Of a stretch of DNA of 64,000 nt, positions 16,228 to 24,385 are shown piece by piece. This stretch comes from Blastococcus sp. TF02A-30 (lineage in GTDB: Bacteria > Actinomycetota > Actinomycetes > Mycobacteriales > Geodermatophilaceae): the NCBI RefSeq assembly GCF_003319185.1, contig NZ_QOHJ01000001.1:434001-498000 (forward strand). Reading direction: 5' to 3'. The translations under genes were made by a program, and so were the position numbers. The first letter of the stretch is position 1. Each line of letters opens with the position of its first letter. Under the pieces are notes generated by a model. That model saw nothing but the letters and a program-made list of their open reading frames with translations. It had not been told where the DNA came from and made no database searches.

Positions 16228-17115
16228 TCACGCAGGCGCGAACAGCTGGTCGCACACGGCGACCAGCCGGCTCCTCAGCGCCGCGCCGCGCTCGGTGAAG
16301 CCGCGCTGGGCGGCGACGTAGGCGGCCTTGCCCTCGGGCGTCTCGATGGCGACCGGCTCGTAGCCCCGGTCGCGCAGGTCGTAGGGGGAGGCCCGCATGT
16401 CCAGCTCCCGGACGTCGGCCGCCAGGTCGAGGCAGTCGGCGAGCAGCTCGCCCGGGACGGCGGGCCCGAGCTTGTAGGCCCACTTGTAGAGGTCCATGGT
16501 GGCGTGCAGGCACCCCGGCTGCTCGAGCTGCACCTGGGTCTCGCGGGTCGGCTGCAGGCGGTTGCGGCCGACGGCCTCGGGCGTGAAGAAGCGGAACGCG
16601 TCGTAGTGGCTGCAGCGCACCGGGTGCGCCTCGACGACGGCGTCGGTGCCGGCCCGGCCCAGCCGCAGCGGCAGCGGGTGCCGGCGCTCGTCGGCGCGGT
16701 ACACCATCGCCCACTCGTGCAGCCCGAAGCAGCCGGTGAACGCCGGCCGTGCGGCGGTGGCGTCGAGGAGGCCACGCACGAACCCGACGGTGCTCGCGCG
16801 CTCGGCGAGGTAGGCCGACCGGTCGAGGATCACGACGCCGTCGTCCCCGGTCGCGTAGAAGCGCCAGGCGGCGTGCGGCGCCGGGCCGTCGGCGCCCGGG
16901 GCGAGCGCGACGCCGACGCCGGGGTGCCAGCGGCGCAGCCGGCCGGGCGTCTCCGAGTAGTAGGTGAAGAGGAAGTCCAGGACCGGGTGCTTCTCGCCGC
17001 GACGGCGGCGCTCCAGGTGGGGGGCCACCCAACGGTCCACCCGCGCCGCGTGCGCCTCGGCCCGGTCCTGCCACCCGGCCGCGTCCAGCAGTGTCGGGGC
17101 AGGGGCGGGGCGCAC
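16228..17115 (-). CDS. Conserved protein annotated elsewhere as 3-methyladenine DNA glycosylase
   Basis: A 295-residue protein with the blocks HPVLDFLFTYYSETPGRLRRWHPG, FTGCFGLHEWAMVYRA, HYDAFRFFTPEAVGRN and PGCLHATMDLYKWAYKLGP. These define a conserved actinobacterial family whose members often carry the propagated name 3-methyladenine DNA glycosylase; I see no helix-hairpin-helix or other glycosylase motif, so the activity is unproven. The many histidines, cysteines and aromatic residues could instead form a metal site. GTG 17115 is the first plausible start. Confidence 0.75.
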   Translation of the reverse strand: MRPAPAPTLLDAAGWQDRAEAHAARVDRWVAPHLERRRRGEKHPVLDFLFTYYSETPGRLRRWHPGVGVALAPGADGPAPHAAWRFYATGDDGVVILDRSAYLAERASTVGFVRGLLDATAARPAFTGCFGLHEWAMVYRADERRHPLPLRLGRAGTDAVVEAHPVRCSHYDAFRFFTPEAVGRNRLQPTRETQVQLEQPGCLHATMDLYKWAYKLGPAVPGELLADCLDLAADVRELDMRASPYDLRDRGYEPVAIETPEGKAAYVAAQRGFTERGAALRSRLVAVCDQLFAPA

Positions 17116-17137
17116 CCCGCCAGGGTAGTTCCGGCTG

Positions 17138-17299
17138 CTAGTCGGCCTCGTTGCCCGGGCGGGCGACGCCGTCGTCCTTCTGGGCTTCCTCGTCGGTGGT
17201 GAGGGTGGCCGAGCCCTGCGGGGCGTCGTCGGGCGCCGGGGCGGTGCCGTCGACGGTGTCCGGGGACTCGTGGTAGCCGGTGGGGTCGTTCTCGCTCAC
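17138..17299 (-). CDS. Small acidic disordered protein
   Basis: A 53-residue protein, VSENDPTGYHESPD..., rich in Asp, Glu, Thr, Ala and Pro and lacking hydrophobic segments; probably intrinsically disordered. GTG 17299 overlaps the stop of the upstream gene by GTGA, so the two are translationally coupled. Function unknown. Similar acidic short proteins recur in this window (17296-17547, 20018-20188, 22801-22950). Confidence 0.55.
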   Translation of the reverse strand: MSENDPTGYHESPDTVDGTAPAPDDAPQGSATLTTDEEAQKDDGVARPGNEAD

Positions 17300-17547
17300 G
17301 TGGTGGGTCCTCCGGATCGGGGGGTGGGGCCGGGCACCTCGCCGGACGGGCCGTCGGTGCGCGCCCGGGCGACGTCGGAGTCGGCGCGGGCGGGCAGGTC
17401 GTCGCCGGAGGCGGCGTCCCGCTCGAGGGCCTCGTCCCGGGTCAGGGGGACGTCGTCGAACCCGGAGCCGCTGTCGCTGTTGTCGCCGGTGCCCGAGGCG
17501 GTGGGGACACCCTGCTGGATGCGGTCGCTGCCCTGCGGATCGCTCAC
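17296..17547 (-). CDS. Small acidic disordered protein
   Basis: An 83-residue hydrophilic protein (VSDPQGSDRIQQG...DDVPLTRDEALERDA...), acidic and low in hydrophobic residues. GTG 17547 is preceded by AAGGAG 6-7 nt upstream. It forms a two-gene unit with the 53-residue protein downstream. No family recognised. It shares no strand-specific link with the acyl-CoA dehydrogenase beyond a terminator between them. Confidence 0.55.
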   Translation of the reverse strand: MSDPQGSDRIQQGVPTASGTGDNSDSGSGFDDVPLTRDEALERDAASGDDLPARADSDVARARTDGPSGEVPGPTPRSGGPTT

Positions 17548-17612
17548 GACGGGCTCCTTCGCTCGACGACGTCGTCCCCCGCCCCATGCCCGGCGCCCCG
17601 GCGCTGAAACGG

Positions 17613-17650
17613 CGACGGCCGCCACTCCCCGGGAGGAGTGGCGGCCGTCG
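17613..17650. terminator. Terminator of the acyl-CoA dehydrogenase gene
   Basis: A perfect 16-bp stem: arms 17613-17628 and 17635-17650 around a 6-nt loop (CCGGGA), 23 nt beyond the stop codon. Confidence 0.8.
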
Positions 17651-17672
17651 TCGTGCCCCGGGGGCCTGCGGC

Positions 17673-19517
17673 TCAGAACACCGACTCGGGGATCTCCATC
17701 AGCGCGTTGTCGGTGTTCTCGACGATCACGCGGTCGGCGGCCAGCCGGGGCAGCACCTGGGTGGTGAAGAACCGGGTGGCGGCGAGCTTGCCCTCGTAGA
17801 AGTCGCGGTCCTTCGCGGCGACCTCGCCGGACAGCGCGGCCAGGGCGACCTCCGACTGGCGGATCAGCAGCCAGGCGGTGAGCAGGTCGCCGACGGCCAG
17901 CAGGAAGCGGGAGGTGTTCTGGCCGACCTTGTACAGGTTGGTCATGTCCTCCTGCGCGGCCGTGAGGTGGCCGAACATCGCGGTGAGCATGCCCTGCACG
18001 TCCTGCAGCGCGGCGCCCAGCGCGGCCCGCTCCTCCTTGAGCCGGCCGTTGCCGGCCTCGCCCTCGACGGTGGCCTGGACCTGGCCGGCCAGCCAGGTCA
18101 GCGCGACGCCGCCGTCCTTGACGATCTTCCGGAAGAAGAAGTCCTGGCCCTGGATCGCCGTCGTGCCCTCGTACAGGGTGTCGATCTTGGAGTCGCGGAT
18201 GTACTGCTCGATCGGGTAGTCCTGCAGGAAGCCCGAGCCGCCCAGGGTCTGCAGCGACTCCTGGGTGAGCAGCTCGGTGGCCATCTCCGAGCCGAAACCC
18301 TTGACGATCGGCAGCAGCAGGTCGTTGACGCGGGCGGCGAGCTTCGCGTCCTCGCTGTCCGCCGTGCCGGCGACCTCGGCCTCGAGGACCTGGTCGCGGA
18401 AGCTGGCGGCGTACAGGTACAGCGCGCGCATGCCCTCGGCGTAGGACTTCTGCAGCATCAGCGAGCGGCGGACGTCGGGGTGGTGGGTGATCGTCACCCG
18501 CGGGGCGTCCTTGCTGGTGGCGGTGAGGTCCGCGCCCTGGACGCGGTTCTTCGCGTAGTCCAGCGCGACCTGGTAGCCGGCCGACAGCGTGGCGATCGCT
18601 TTGGTGCCGACGAACATCCGGGCGTACTCGATGATCTTGAACATCTGCGCGATGCCGTCGTGCACCTCGCCGACGAGCCAGCCCTTGGCCGGCACCGGGC
18701 CGTCGCCGAAGGTGACCTCGCAGGTCGTGGAGACCTTGAGGCCCATCTTCTTCTCGACGTTGGTGACGTAGGCGCCGTTGCGCTCGCCGAGCTCGCCGGT
18801 CTCGACGTCGACGTGGAACTTGGGGACGACGAAGAGCGACAGGCCCTTGGTGCCGGCCTTTGCGCCCTCCGGGCGGGCCAGGACGAGGTGGATGATGTTG
18901 TCGCTCAGGTCGTGCTCGGCCGAGGTGATGAACCGCTTCACGCCCTCGATGTGCCACGAGCCGTCCGGCTGCTGGATCGCCTTGGTGCGGCCGGCGCCGA
19001 CGTCGGAGCCCGCGTCGGGCTCGGTGAGCACCATGGTGGCGCCCCACTGCTTCTCGACCATGAGGGCGGCCAGCTTCTTCTGCTCCGGCGTGCCCAGCTC
19101 GTCGAGGACGGTGGCGAAGCTCGGGCCCGAGCCGTACATGAACACGGCCGGGTTGGCGCCCAGGATCATCTCGTAGGCGGCCCAGCGCAGCGGGACGGGA
19201 GCGCCGAAGCCGCCCATCTCCTCGGGCAGGTCGAGGCGGAACCACTCGCCGTCGGCGAGCGCCTGCACCGACTTCTTGAACGACTCGGGGAGCGTCACCG
19301 AGTGCGTCGCCGGGTCGAACACCGGCGGGTTGCGGTCGGCGTCGTAGAAGGACTCGGCCAGGGGGCCCTCGGCCAGGCGGCGGATCTCGGCGAGCACGCC
19401 GCGCGCGGTCTCGGCGTCCATCTGCTCGAAGGGGCCGGTGCCGAACCGGTCCTTGGTGTCGAGGAACTCGAAGAGGTTGAACTCGAGGTCCCGGAGGTTG
19501 GCGGTGTAGTGCGTCAT
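17673..19517 (-). CDS. fadE5: Acyl-CoA dehydrogenase, FadE5-like
   Basis: A 614-residue flavoprotein catalysing the first step of fatty-acid beta-oxidation. The N-terminal block [14 protein letters not shown], the FAD-binding [37 protein letters not shown] and the [22 protein letters not shown] segment with the catalytic glutamate match mycobacterial FadE5 (611 residues) closely and nearly end to end, by recollection. FadE5 oxidises a wide range of acyl chain lengths. Electrons pass to ETF and then, presumably, to the EtfD-like protein at 57.6-59.9 kb. Two TetR-type boxes precede the gene. Confidence 0.92.
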   Translation of the reverse strand: MTHYTANLRDLEFNLFEFLDTKDRFGTGPFEQMDAETARGVLAEIRRLAEGPLAESFYDADRNPPVFDPATHSVTLPESFKKSVQALADGEWFRLDLPEEMGGFGAPVPLRWAAYEMILGANPAVFMYGSGPSFATVLDELGTPEQKKLAALMVEKQWGATMVLTEPDAGSDVGAGRTKAIQQPDGSWHIEGVKRFITSAEHDLSDNIIHLVLARPEGAKAGTKGLSLFVVPKFHVDVETGELGERNGAYVTNVEKKMGLKVSTTCEVTFGDGPVPAKGWLVGEVHDGIAQMFKIIEYARMFVGTKAIATLSAGYQVALDYAKNRVQGADLTATSKDAPRVTITHHPDVRRSLMLQKSYAEGMRALYLYAASFRDQVLEAEVAGTADSEDAKLAARVNDLLLPIVKGFGSEMATELLTQESLQTLGGSGFLQDYPIEQYIRDSKIDTLYEGTTAIQGQDFFFRKIVKDGGVALTWLAGQVQATVEGEAGNGRLKEERAALGAALQDVQGMLTAMFGHLTAAQEDMTNLYKVGQNTSRFLLAVGDLLTAWLLIRQSEVALAALSGEVAAKDRDFYEGKLAATRFFTTQVLPRLAADRVIVENTDNALMEIPESVF

Positions 19518-19561
19518 CGCGCTGAGGCTCCCGTGCTCCGTGCCGATCGGTCGGCAAGTTC

Positions 19562-19597
19562 CTACTCGCCAGTAACAAAGCTATTACCGGCGGGTAG
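19562..19597. promoter_or_regulatory. Paired TTAC/GTAA boxes before fadE5-like gene
   Basis: CTACTCGCCAGTAA (19562-19575) and TTACCGGCGGGTAG (19584-19597) are inverted copies with two mismatches, 8 nt apart, 45-80 nt upstream of the start codon. Each is itself a partial palindrome of the form TTAC-N6-GTAA. A closely related box precedes the EtfD-like gene. TetR-family repressors of lipid metabolism bind such sites. Confidence 0.7.
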
Positions 19598-19615
19598 GTC
19601 GGAGCAAGCTCCCCG

Positions 19616-19651
19616 GCCCGGACACGCCCCGGAGGGGGTGCCCGGGCGGGC
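19616..19651. terminator. Imperfect hairpin after LapA-like gene
   Basis: GCCCGG-A-CAC against GTG-C-CCGGGC, with C-run/G-run continuation, forms a stem with two mismatches just beyond the stop at 19665. Confidence 0.45.
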
Positions 19652-19664
19652 GGGGTGGAGCGGA

Positions 19665-20021
19665 TCAGCCGCGGCCGCGCCGCCGTGCGCGCAGCACGAG
19701 GCTGGTCAGCCAGCCGATGGCCGCGCCGAGCGCCGCGGCGATCAGCAGGGCCACCACCAGGGGTGCGTCGACGTTCCCGAACACCAGGCTGATGTCGACG
19801 GTCTGCGTGTTGAACACGACGAACAGCACGAGGACGACGGTGGCGAAGAGCAGCAGTGCCAGCGCCAGCGACCGGCCGATGGTGCGGCCGGTGTGCCGCT
19901 CGCGGCGCGGCGTGGTCCCGGCTGCGGGCTCGACCGGTCCGGGCGCGGAGGCCGGTGGCGGGGGCGTGCCGCCGAGGCCGACGTCCAGCGGGTCGGCGCG
20001 GCGGGGGTCCGGGCCGGTCAC
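19665..20021 (-). CDS. LapA-domain (DUF1049) membrane protein
   Basis: A 118-residue protein: a proline-rich N-terminal tail (about 45 residues), a basic TPRRERHTGRTIGR stretch, then two transmembrane helices (SLALALLLFATVVLVLFVVFNTQ and VVALLIAAALGAAIGWLTSLVL) and a basic RARRRGRG end. The NTQTVDISLVFG between the helices is the mark of LapA-like proteins, which in Gram-negatives join lipopolysaccharide assembly; in actinobacteria the role is unknown. GTG 20021 overlaps the previous stop (GTGA). Confidence 0.8.
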   Translation of the reverse strand: MTGPDPRRADPLDVGLGGTPPPPASAPGPVEPAAGTTPRRERHTGRTIGRSLALALLLFATVVLVLFVVFNTQTVDISLVFGNVDAPLVVALLIAAALGAAIGWLTSLVLRARRRGRG

Positions 20022-20188
20022 CGGGCGTCCGGTTCGGTGTCCGCCGGCGGGTAGGCCGGTCCGGCGATGCCGTCGGCCGGGCCTTCGACCGCGCCGAGGG
20101 ACTCCCGGTCCTCGCCCGGGGCCTTCTCGGCGCCGAGGGGCTGCGCCTCGCGCTCCGATCCTGCGTTGTTCGCGTCCGGCATGGTCAT
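20018..20188 (-). CDS. Small acidic hydrophilic protein
   Basis: A 56-residue protein starting MTMPDANNAGSEREAQPLG, acidic and without hydrophobic stretches. Its stop overlaps the LapA-like start by 4 nt, indicating coupling. A longer GTG start at 20233 is possible but would put the promoter inside the terminator hairpin at 20237. Function unknown. Confidence 0.5.
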   Translation of the reverse strand: MTMPDANNAGSEREAQPLGAEKAPGEDRESLGAVEGPADGIAGPAYPPADTEPDAR

Positions 20189-20236
20189 GATCCGGTTCTG
20201 CCCGGGCGCCGTCCGGTGGAAACCGGTGATCACGTC

Positions 20237-20280
20237 GGGTCCGCCGGGGCCTCGACAGGTCGCGATGCCCCGGCGGGCCC
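20237..20280. terminator. Terminator after the 142-aa gene
   Basis: GGGTCCGCCGGGGC (20237-20250) pairs with GCCCCGGCGGGCCC (20267-20280) with one mismatch, 16-nt loop, 23 nt beyond the stop at 20303. Confidence 0.65.
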
Positions 20281-20302
20281 GTGCTGATCACCGCCGCCGG
20301 GG

Positions 20303-20731
20303 TCACCCGTCGGTGAGCGCGGGACCTGCCTCGTGGTGCGGGTGGCCCTTCGTCCGCTCCCGTTGCTTCATCCGGGCCTCGAACACGTGCCGGTCGCCGC
20401 CGGCCAGCTCGTCGCGGGCCCGCGCGTCGTAGGCGCGGAAGGTGCCCCAGTAGTTCTCGTCGAAGTCCTCGACGATCTGGAAGGTCCACCGGTCGGCGAT
20501 CACGTTGCGGCCGACCAGGTCGCGGTCGAGGTCGGCGGCCAGCCCGGTGGCGCCGGCCTGCTCGAACAGCTCGACGGATTCCTGCAGCAGGCGGTCGGCC
20601 TTGCCGGTGAGCTGGTGGAACGCGTACAGGAAGCCGCGCGCCTGGTCGACGGTCTCGAGGGCCTCGGAGAGCTTGCCCAGCGCCTCGACGGTGGTGTCGT
20701 CGAGGTCGGGGCGGGTGCGGTCGGAAGTCAC
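20303..20731 (-). CDS. Conserved hypothetical protein
   Basis: A 142-residue all-helical soluble protein: LSEALETVDQARGFLYAFHQLTGKADRLLQESVELFEQAG, then DLVGRNVIADRWTFQIVEDFDENYW and YDARARDELAGGDRHVFEARMKQRERT. The same architecture is widespread in actinobacteria as an unnamed family; no function is known to me. It is separated by its own terminator from the LapA-like unit. Confidence 0.75.
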   Translation of the reverse strand: MTSDRTRPDLDDTTVEALGKLSEALETVDQARGFLYAFHQLTGKADRLLQESVELFEQAGATGLAADLDRDLVGRNVIADRWTFQIVEDFDENYWGTFRAYDARARDELAGGDRHVFEARMKQRERTKGHPHHEAGPALTDG

Positions 20732-20768
20732 CCGGTCATCGTGCGGGGACGGCGGCGGCCCTGCTCGT

Positions 20769-21416
20769 TCAGGCGCGGGCGATCGCCTGGTCGATGAGCT
20801 TCTCGGCCAGCTGCCGGCCGTGCGCCGCCGGGCCGTCCGGCCCGAGCAGCCCGCCGGACAGGTACATCCCGTCGATGATCAGGTGCAGCTGCGCGGCGAG
20901 GTCCTCGCCACCGCCGGGCATGATCTCCTCCGCCAGTCGCTCGAGCCGCGAGTAGAGCTCGAACTTGTAGTCGGCGGCCGCGCTGCGCGCGGGGTGCTGC
21001 GGGTCGTCGTACTCGCTGCTCACGTTGTTGAACGGGCAGCCGCGGAAGCCGGTGCGGGTCACGTCGCGCTCGACGGCGTCGACGACCGAGAGGAGCGCGG
21101 CGCGCGGGTCGCCCTGCAGGCGGACCAGCTCGGCGTCGATGAAGCCCAGCACGGTCGCGGCCTTGCGCGAGAGGTAGGCGCCGACGAGGTCGTCCTTGCT
21201 CTTGAAGAGCCGGTAGACCGTCATCTTGCCCAGGCCGGTCTCGCGGACCAGCTCGTCCATGCCGACGCTGCGCGAGCTACGGCTGGCGAACAGCCGTTCC
21301 GCGGTGTCGAGGACGATGGCCTGCCGCTCGGCGCGGCTGCGGCGGACCGGTGCCGAGGCGTCGTCGGCGGCGGCGAGGTGCAGAGCGGCGGTCACGGGGC
21401 GATCGTGCACCAGCAC
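20769..21416 (-). CDS. TetR/AcrR-family transcriptional regulator
   Basis: A 215-residue repressor. The TetR HTH spans about residues 30-76 (ERQAIVLDTAERLFASRSS...GMDELVRETGLGKMTVYRLFKSKDDLV); the C-terminal ligand domain contains GFRGCPFNNVSSEY, a conserved-looking cysteine motif found in a subgroup that regulates oxidoreductases. Start could be 21416 or GTG 21395. It lies 1.3 kb from fadE5 but no TTAC-N6-GTAA box precedes it, so it is not clearly the regulator of that regulon. Ligand unknown. Confidence 0.9.
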   Translation of the reverse strand: MLVHDRPVTAALHLAAADDASAPVRRSRAERQAIVLDTAERLFASRSSRSVGMDELVRETGLGKMTVYRLFKSKDDLVGAYLSRKAATVLGFIDAELVRLQGDPRAALLSVVDAVERDVTRTGFRGCPFNNVSSEYDDPQHPARSAAADYKFELYSRLERLAEEIMPGGGEDLAAQLHLIIDGMYLSGGLLGPDGPAAHGRQLAEKLIDQAIARA

Positions 21417-21560
21417 GTGACGGAGCAGTTCGCGGCACGCCGACGGTGGTTGCTCTGAGTGACGAGAGGCGAGCGGGCTCGCCGTGGCGCCGGGGGTCTG
21501 TGAGGTCGCTGTGGCGACGGAGAGTCACCAGCGGGGCGATCCGACCCCCGGCCGCCGGGT

Positions 21561-21698
21561 TCAGGCCCGGCGGACCCGGCGCGGATTGGCCAGCAGCCGG
21601 GCGGCGGCGACGGCGGTGGCGCCGGCGCCGGGCTCGCTCTCCGCGGACTGCTCGGCGGGGCTCTGGGCTACTCGGGTCTCGTGCTGCGTGTCCTCCAT
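21561..21698 (-). CDS. Possible 45-residue protein
   Basis: MEDTQHETRVAQSPAEQSAES... followed by an Ala-rich helix and NPRRVRRA. It would fill an otherwise empty interval between the TetR and ZnuA-like genes, but there is no clear ribosome site and no recognised family. Low confidence. Confidence 0.3.
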   Translation of the reverse strand: MEDTQHETRVAQSPAEQSAESEPGAGATAVAAARLLANPRRVRRA

Positions 21699-21827
21699 GG
21701 AGGCCAGCCTGCCCCGGGCCGGTGGTGCGAAAACAGCCGCGGGCGGGTGATCCTCCGCACGAGGGGTGAGATCTGGCTCACTCCCGGTGCCCCTCGCCCG
21801 GTAGGTGCGGGGCACGACGGCGGGTGG

Positions 21828-22718
21828 TCACGGGCTCACGCCGAGGGCGTCGGAGAGCTCGTCGAGCTGCGCGAGCTGCCACTCGACGAAGAAGCCGTCG
21901 TCGTCCGGCGGGGATTCCGTCACCTCGACGACGGGCACGTCGGCGTCCTCCGCGGCCTCCTGGATCCGCTCGGGGACGCGGCCGCCGGTCTGGCGGTTGA
22001 GCACCAGGACGTCGACCTCGCCGTCGCGCAGCGCTGACTCGAGCTCGGCCAGGTCGCCCGCGGGCGTGGCGTCGGCCAGCCCGACCGCCGCGGCCATCCG
22101 GTCGAAGACGCCCTCCGTGGCGGCGTAGGTGCGCCCGTCGGAGGCCGCACGCAGCGTGGCCACCGCGTCCAGCAGCGGCTGCAGCTCGGCGGCGAACGCG
22201 GCGCGCTGGGCGTCGAAGTAGGGGGCGGCGTCGGGGGAGAGCTCGGTGAGCTGCTGGGTGACGGCGTCCGCGACCTGCGTGACGACCGCCGGGTCGTACC
22301 AGAGGTGCGGGTCGTCGTCGGCGTGCCCGTCCGCGGTCAGCCCGGTCGCCTCGACCACGGCCGGGGCCCCGGAGGCAGGCTCGAGCGCCCACGCGTCGTA
22401 GCGACCGCCGTTGAGGACCACGAGGTCGGCGCGGTCGAAGGCGGCCAGATCCGCGGTCACCGGCTCGAAGGCGTGCGGGTCGACCGCCACCGACGCGACG
22501 ATCGTGGTCACGGTCGCGCAGTCCCCGCCCAGCTGCCGGGCGATGCTGCCCCACTGCGCGACCGACGCGACGACGTCCACGACCTCGCCCGGGCAGGCCG
22601 CGGGATCGCCGGGGTCCACCGCCGCGGAGCTGTCGGGCGCGGCGCCGTCGCCGCCGCAGGCGGTGAGGGCGAGGAGGGTGAGCGCCGACAGGGCGGCCTG
22701 GACGGGGGCACGGGACAC
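21828..22718 (-). CDS. Zinc/manganese ABC transporter substrate-binding lipoprotein (ZnuA-like)
   Basis: A 296-residue lipoprotein: signal peptide with lipobox LTAC (Cys about residue 21), then a cluster A-1 metal-binding fold. Metal ligands are suggested by VDPHAFEP, DDDPHLWYDP, a glutamate in ATEGVFD, and the terminal DDDGFFVEW. GTG 22718 is preceded by AGGAG with 5-nt spacing, better than the TTG at 22736. The ATPase and permease partners are not adjacent, so this is an orphan binding protein in the window. A Zur-like half-palindrome overlaps the upstream region. Confidence 0.87.
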   Translation of the reverse strand: MSRAPVQAALSALTLLALTACGGDGAAPDSSAAVDPGDPAACPGEVVDVVASVAQWGSIARQLGGDCATVTTIVASVAVDPHAFEPVTADLAAFDRADLVVLNGGRYDAWALEPASGAPAVVEATGLTADGHADDDPHLWYDPAVVTQVADAVTQQLTELSPDAAPYFDAQRAAFAAELQPLLDAVATLRAASDGRTYAATEGVFDRMAAAVGLADATPAGDLAELESALRDGEVDVLVLNRQTGGRVPERIQEAAEDADVPVVEVTESPPDDDGFFVEWQLAQLDELSDALGVSP

Positions 22719-22728
22719 GGGAACTCCT

Positions 22729-22746
22729 GCCGGCAATGGTTCTCAC
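22729..22746 (-). promoter_or_regulatory. Zur-box-like sequence before znuA-like gene
   Basis: Read toward the gene, TGAGAACCATTGCCGGCA lies 11-28 nt before the GTG start. Its left half resembles the zinc-uptake-regulator consensus TGAAAATCATT, while the right half is degenerate. The position would block transcription initiation or elongation. Suggestive only. Confidence 0.35.
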
Positions 22747-22800
22747 GGGCAGTGTCGCGGACGCCGCCGCCCGCGGAGCCCCCGGGTCCGTGGCCGGCGG

Positions 22801-22950
22801 TCAGCTCCCGGGGGTGTCGGCCCCGCCCTCGAGCTCCTTGCCCTCAGCCGGCTCCTCGGGGTGCGGGGTGGTGCCGGTGCCCTCGGCGTCGCGGGACGGC
22901 GCTCCGCCGTCGGGCTGGTCCACGTCGGGTGCGCGGTCGGGCTGGCTCAT
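22801..22950 (-). CDS. Small acidic disordered protein
   Basis: A 49-residue hydrophilic protein (MSQPDRAPDVDQPDGGAPSRD...), acidic, no hydrophobic segment. ATG 22950 has a very strong AGGAGGAG site 5 nt upstream and overlaps the ribokinase stop by ATGA, so it is expected to be expressed with rbsK. Function unknown. Confidence 0.6.
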   Translation of the reverse strand: MSQPDRAPDVDQPDGGAPSRDAEGTGTTPHPEEPAEGKELEGGADTPGS

Positions 22951-23936
22951 GGCTCCTCCTCGGTGGGTCGGGTGTCGCCCGGCCAGTGCCCGTCCGCTCC
23001 GAGCGGCAACCGTCGGACGGGAGCGGCCGCGGGCACGCGGGGGAGCAGGGCCCGCACGTCGTCGTCGCCGGGCAGCGCCCCGCGCGCGCCCGGTCCGGTC
23101 GTGGACAGCGCGGCCGCCGTCACCGCGTACCGGACGGCACCGGGCAGGTCGGCGCCGCCGGCCAGCCCCTGGGCGAGAGCGCCGCTGAAGCAGTCGCCCG
23201 CGCCGGTGGTGTCGACGGTGTCGACCGCCGGCGGCGGCTGCAGCAGCGCACCACCCCCGTCGCCGGGGACGACGAGCGCGCCCCGGGCGCCGAGCGTGAC
23301 CACCACCGCCCGGCAGCCCAGGCCCCGGGCCAGCTCGGCGAGCTCCGCCGGTGCGCGCTCCCCGGGGGCCGCGCCGGCCAGCTGGACCAGCTCGTGCTCG
23401 TTGGGGACCAGGACGTCCACCCGCGCCAGCAGCTCGGCCGGCAGCGGCTGCGGCGGGGCCGGGGTGAGGACGACGGTGCCGGCGGTGGCGGCCGCGGCGG
23501 CGCGCACGGCGTCCAGGGGCACCTCGAGCTGCAGCAGCAGGACCGCGGCGCGGCGCACCGGCTCGACGTCGGCGTCCTCCGCCGTGAGCTCGGCGTTGGC
23601 GCCGGGCACGACGACGATCAGGTTCTCGCCGCTGCCCTGCTCCACCGGGATGGTGGCGCTGCCCGTCGGCACCCCCGGCGTGCGCACCACCCGGCTGACG
23701 TCGACCCGCGAGCCGGCGAGCGCGGCCAGCTGCCGGTCGCCCGCGGGGTCCTCGCCGACCCGGCCGACCATGTGCACCCCCGTCCCGAGCAGGCCGGCGG
23801 CGGCCGCCTGGTTGGCACCCTTGCCGCCGGGTGCCAGGGTGGCGGAGCGGCCGATGACGGTCTCGCCGCGGCCGGGCAGCCGGCCCACCGCGACGAGCAC
23901 GTCCTCGTTGAGGCTGCCGACGACGGTGACGGACAC
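22947..23936 (-). CDS. rbsK: Ribokinase
   Basis: A 329-residue PfkB-family sugar kinase phosphorylating D-ribose at O5. The N-terminal SVTVVGSLNEDVLVAVGRLP, the first PfkB signature GGKGANQAAAAGLLG, VPNEHELVQLAG, and the second signature DTTGAGDCFSGALA with the catalytic Asp are all present. A 30-residue C-terminal tail exceeds the usual length. GTG 23936 follows GGAGG by 6 nt. No ribose transporter is adjacent, so other pentoses or nucleoside salvage are possible. Confidence 0.88.
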   Translation of the reverse strand: MSVTVVGSLNEDVLVAVGRLPGRGETVIGRSATLAPGGKGANQAAAAGLLGTGVHMVGRVGEDPAGDRQLAALAGSRVDVSRVVRTPGVPTGSATIPVEQGSGENLIVVVPGANAELTAEDADVEPVRRAAVLLLQLEVPLDAVRAAAAATAGTVVLTPAPPQPLPAELLARVDVLVPNEHELVQLAGAAPGERAPAELAELARGLGCRAVVVTLGARGALVVPGDGGGALLQPPPAVDTVDTTGAGDCFSGALAQGLAGGADLPGAVRYAVTAAALSTTGPGARGALPGDDDVRALLPRVPAAAPVRRLPLGADGHWPGDTRPTEEEP

Positions 23937-24038
23937 GGTGGACCTCCGGGGGCTGGTGCGGGGTCCAAGCAGTACCAGACAGCGGTGTCCGCCCGTCGGC
24001 GCCGCGGTAGGGCAAGCAGGACGACGAGCGGAGGACCG

Positions 24039-24380
24039 ATGGCGAGCGAGGACCCCGACCGGATCCGGCGCGAGTTCGGCGCGGCGGTGAACATGACCGC
24101 GGGCGAGCTGGAGCGGTGGCTGGCCACCGACGAGTCGCAGGCGGTCGGCCAGAAGGACGGTGACGACGAGTCCACCGGGCACGCCTCGGGACGGCGGATC
24201 GTCGAGCTGCTGCGCACGAGGAAGGACGACCTCACCGACGACGACCTGGCGCACATGCGCACGGTGCACGGCTACGTCCGGCGCCACCTGGCCCAGCGGC
24301 CGGCGAAGGAGGACGTCGCGACGTCGCGGTGGCGGTACTCGCTGATGAACTGGGGTCACGACCCGATGAAGGGCAGCTGA
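24039..24380 (+). CDS. DUF3140 protein
   Basis: A 113-residue protein with the DUF3140 pattern: DPDRIRREFGAAVNMTAGELERWL, then SVGQKDG-type GQKDGDDESTGHASGRRIVELL, and HGYVRRHLAQRP...RYSLMNWGHDPM at the end. The family is found in bacteria and fungi without known function. ATG 24039 is preceded by GGAGG. It is divergent from rbsK and 5 nt upstream of the methyltransferase, so it heads that operon. Confidence 0.88.
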   Translation: MASEDPDRIRREFGAAVNMTAGELERWLATDESQAVGQKDGDDESTGHASGRRIVELLRTRKDDLTDDDLAHMRTVHGYVRRHLAQRPAKEDVATSRWRYSLMNWGHDPMKGS

Positions 24381-24385
24381 CCGCC

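Noticed and set aside
20769-21416. The TetR gene as regulator of the TTAC-N6-GTAA regulon
   Set aside because: It is close to fadE5, but its own promoter region lacks the motif and its ligand domain has no lipid-specific sign that I can see; left as unproven.
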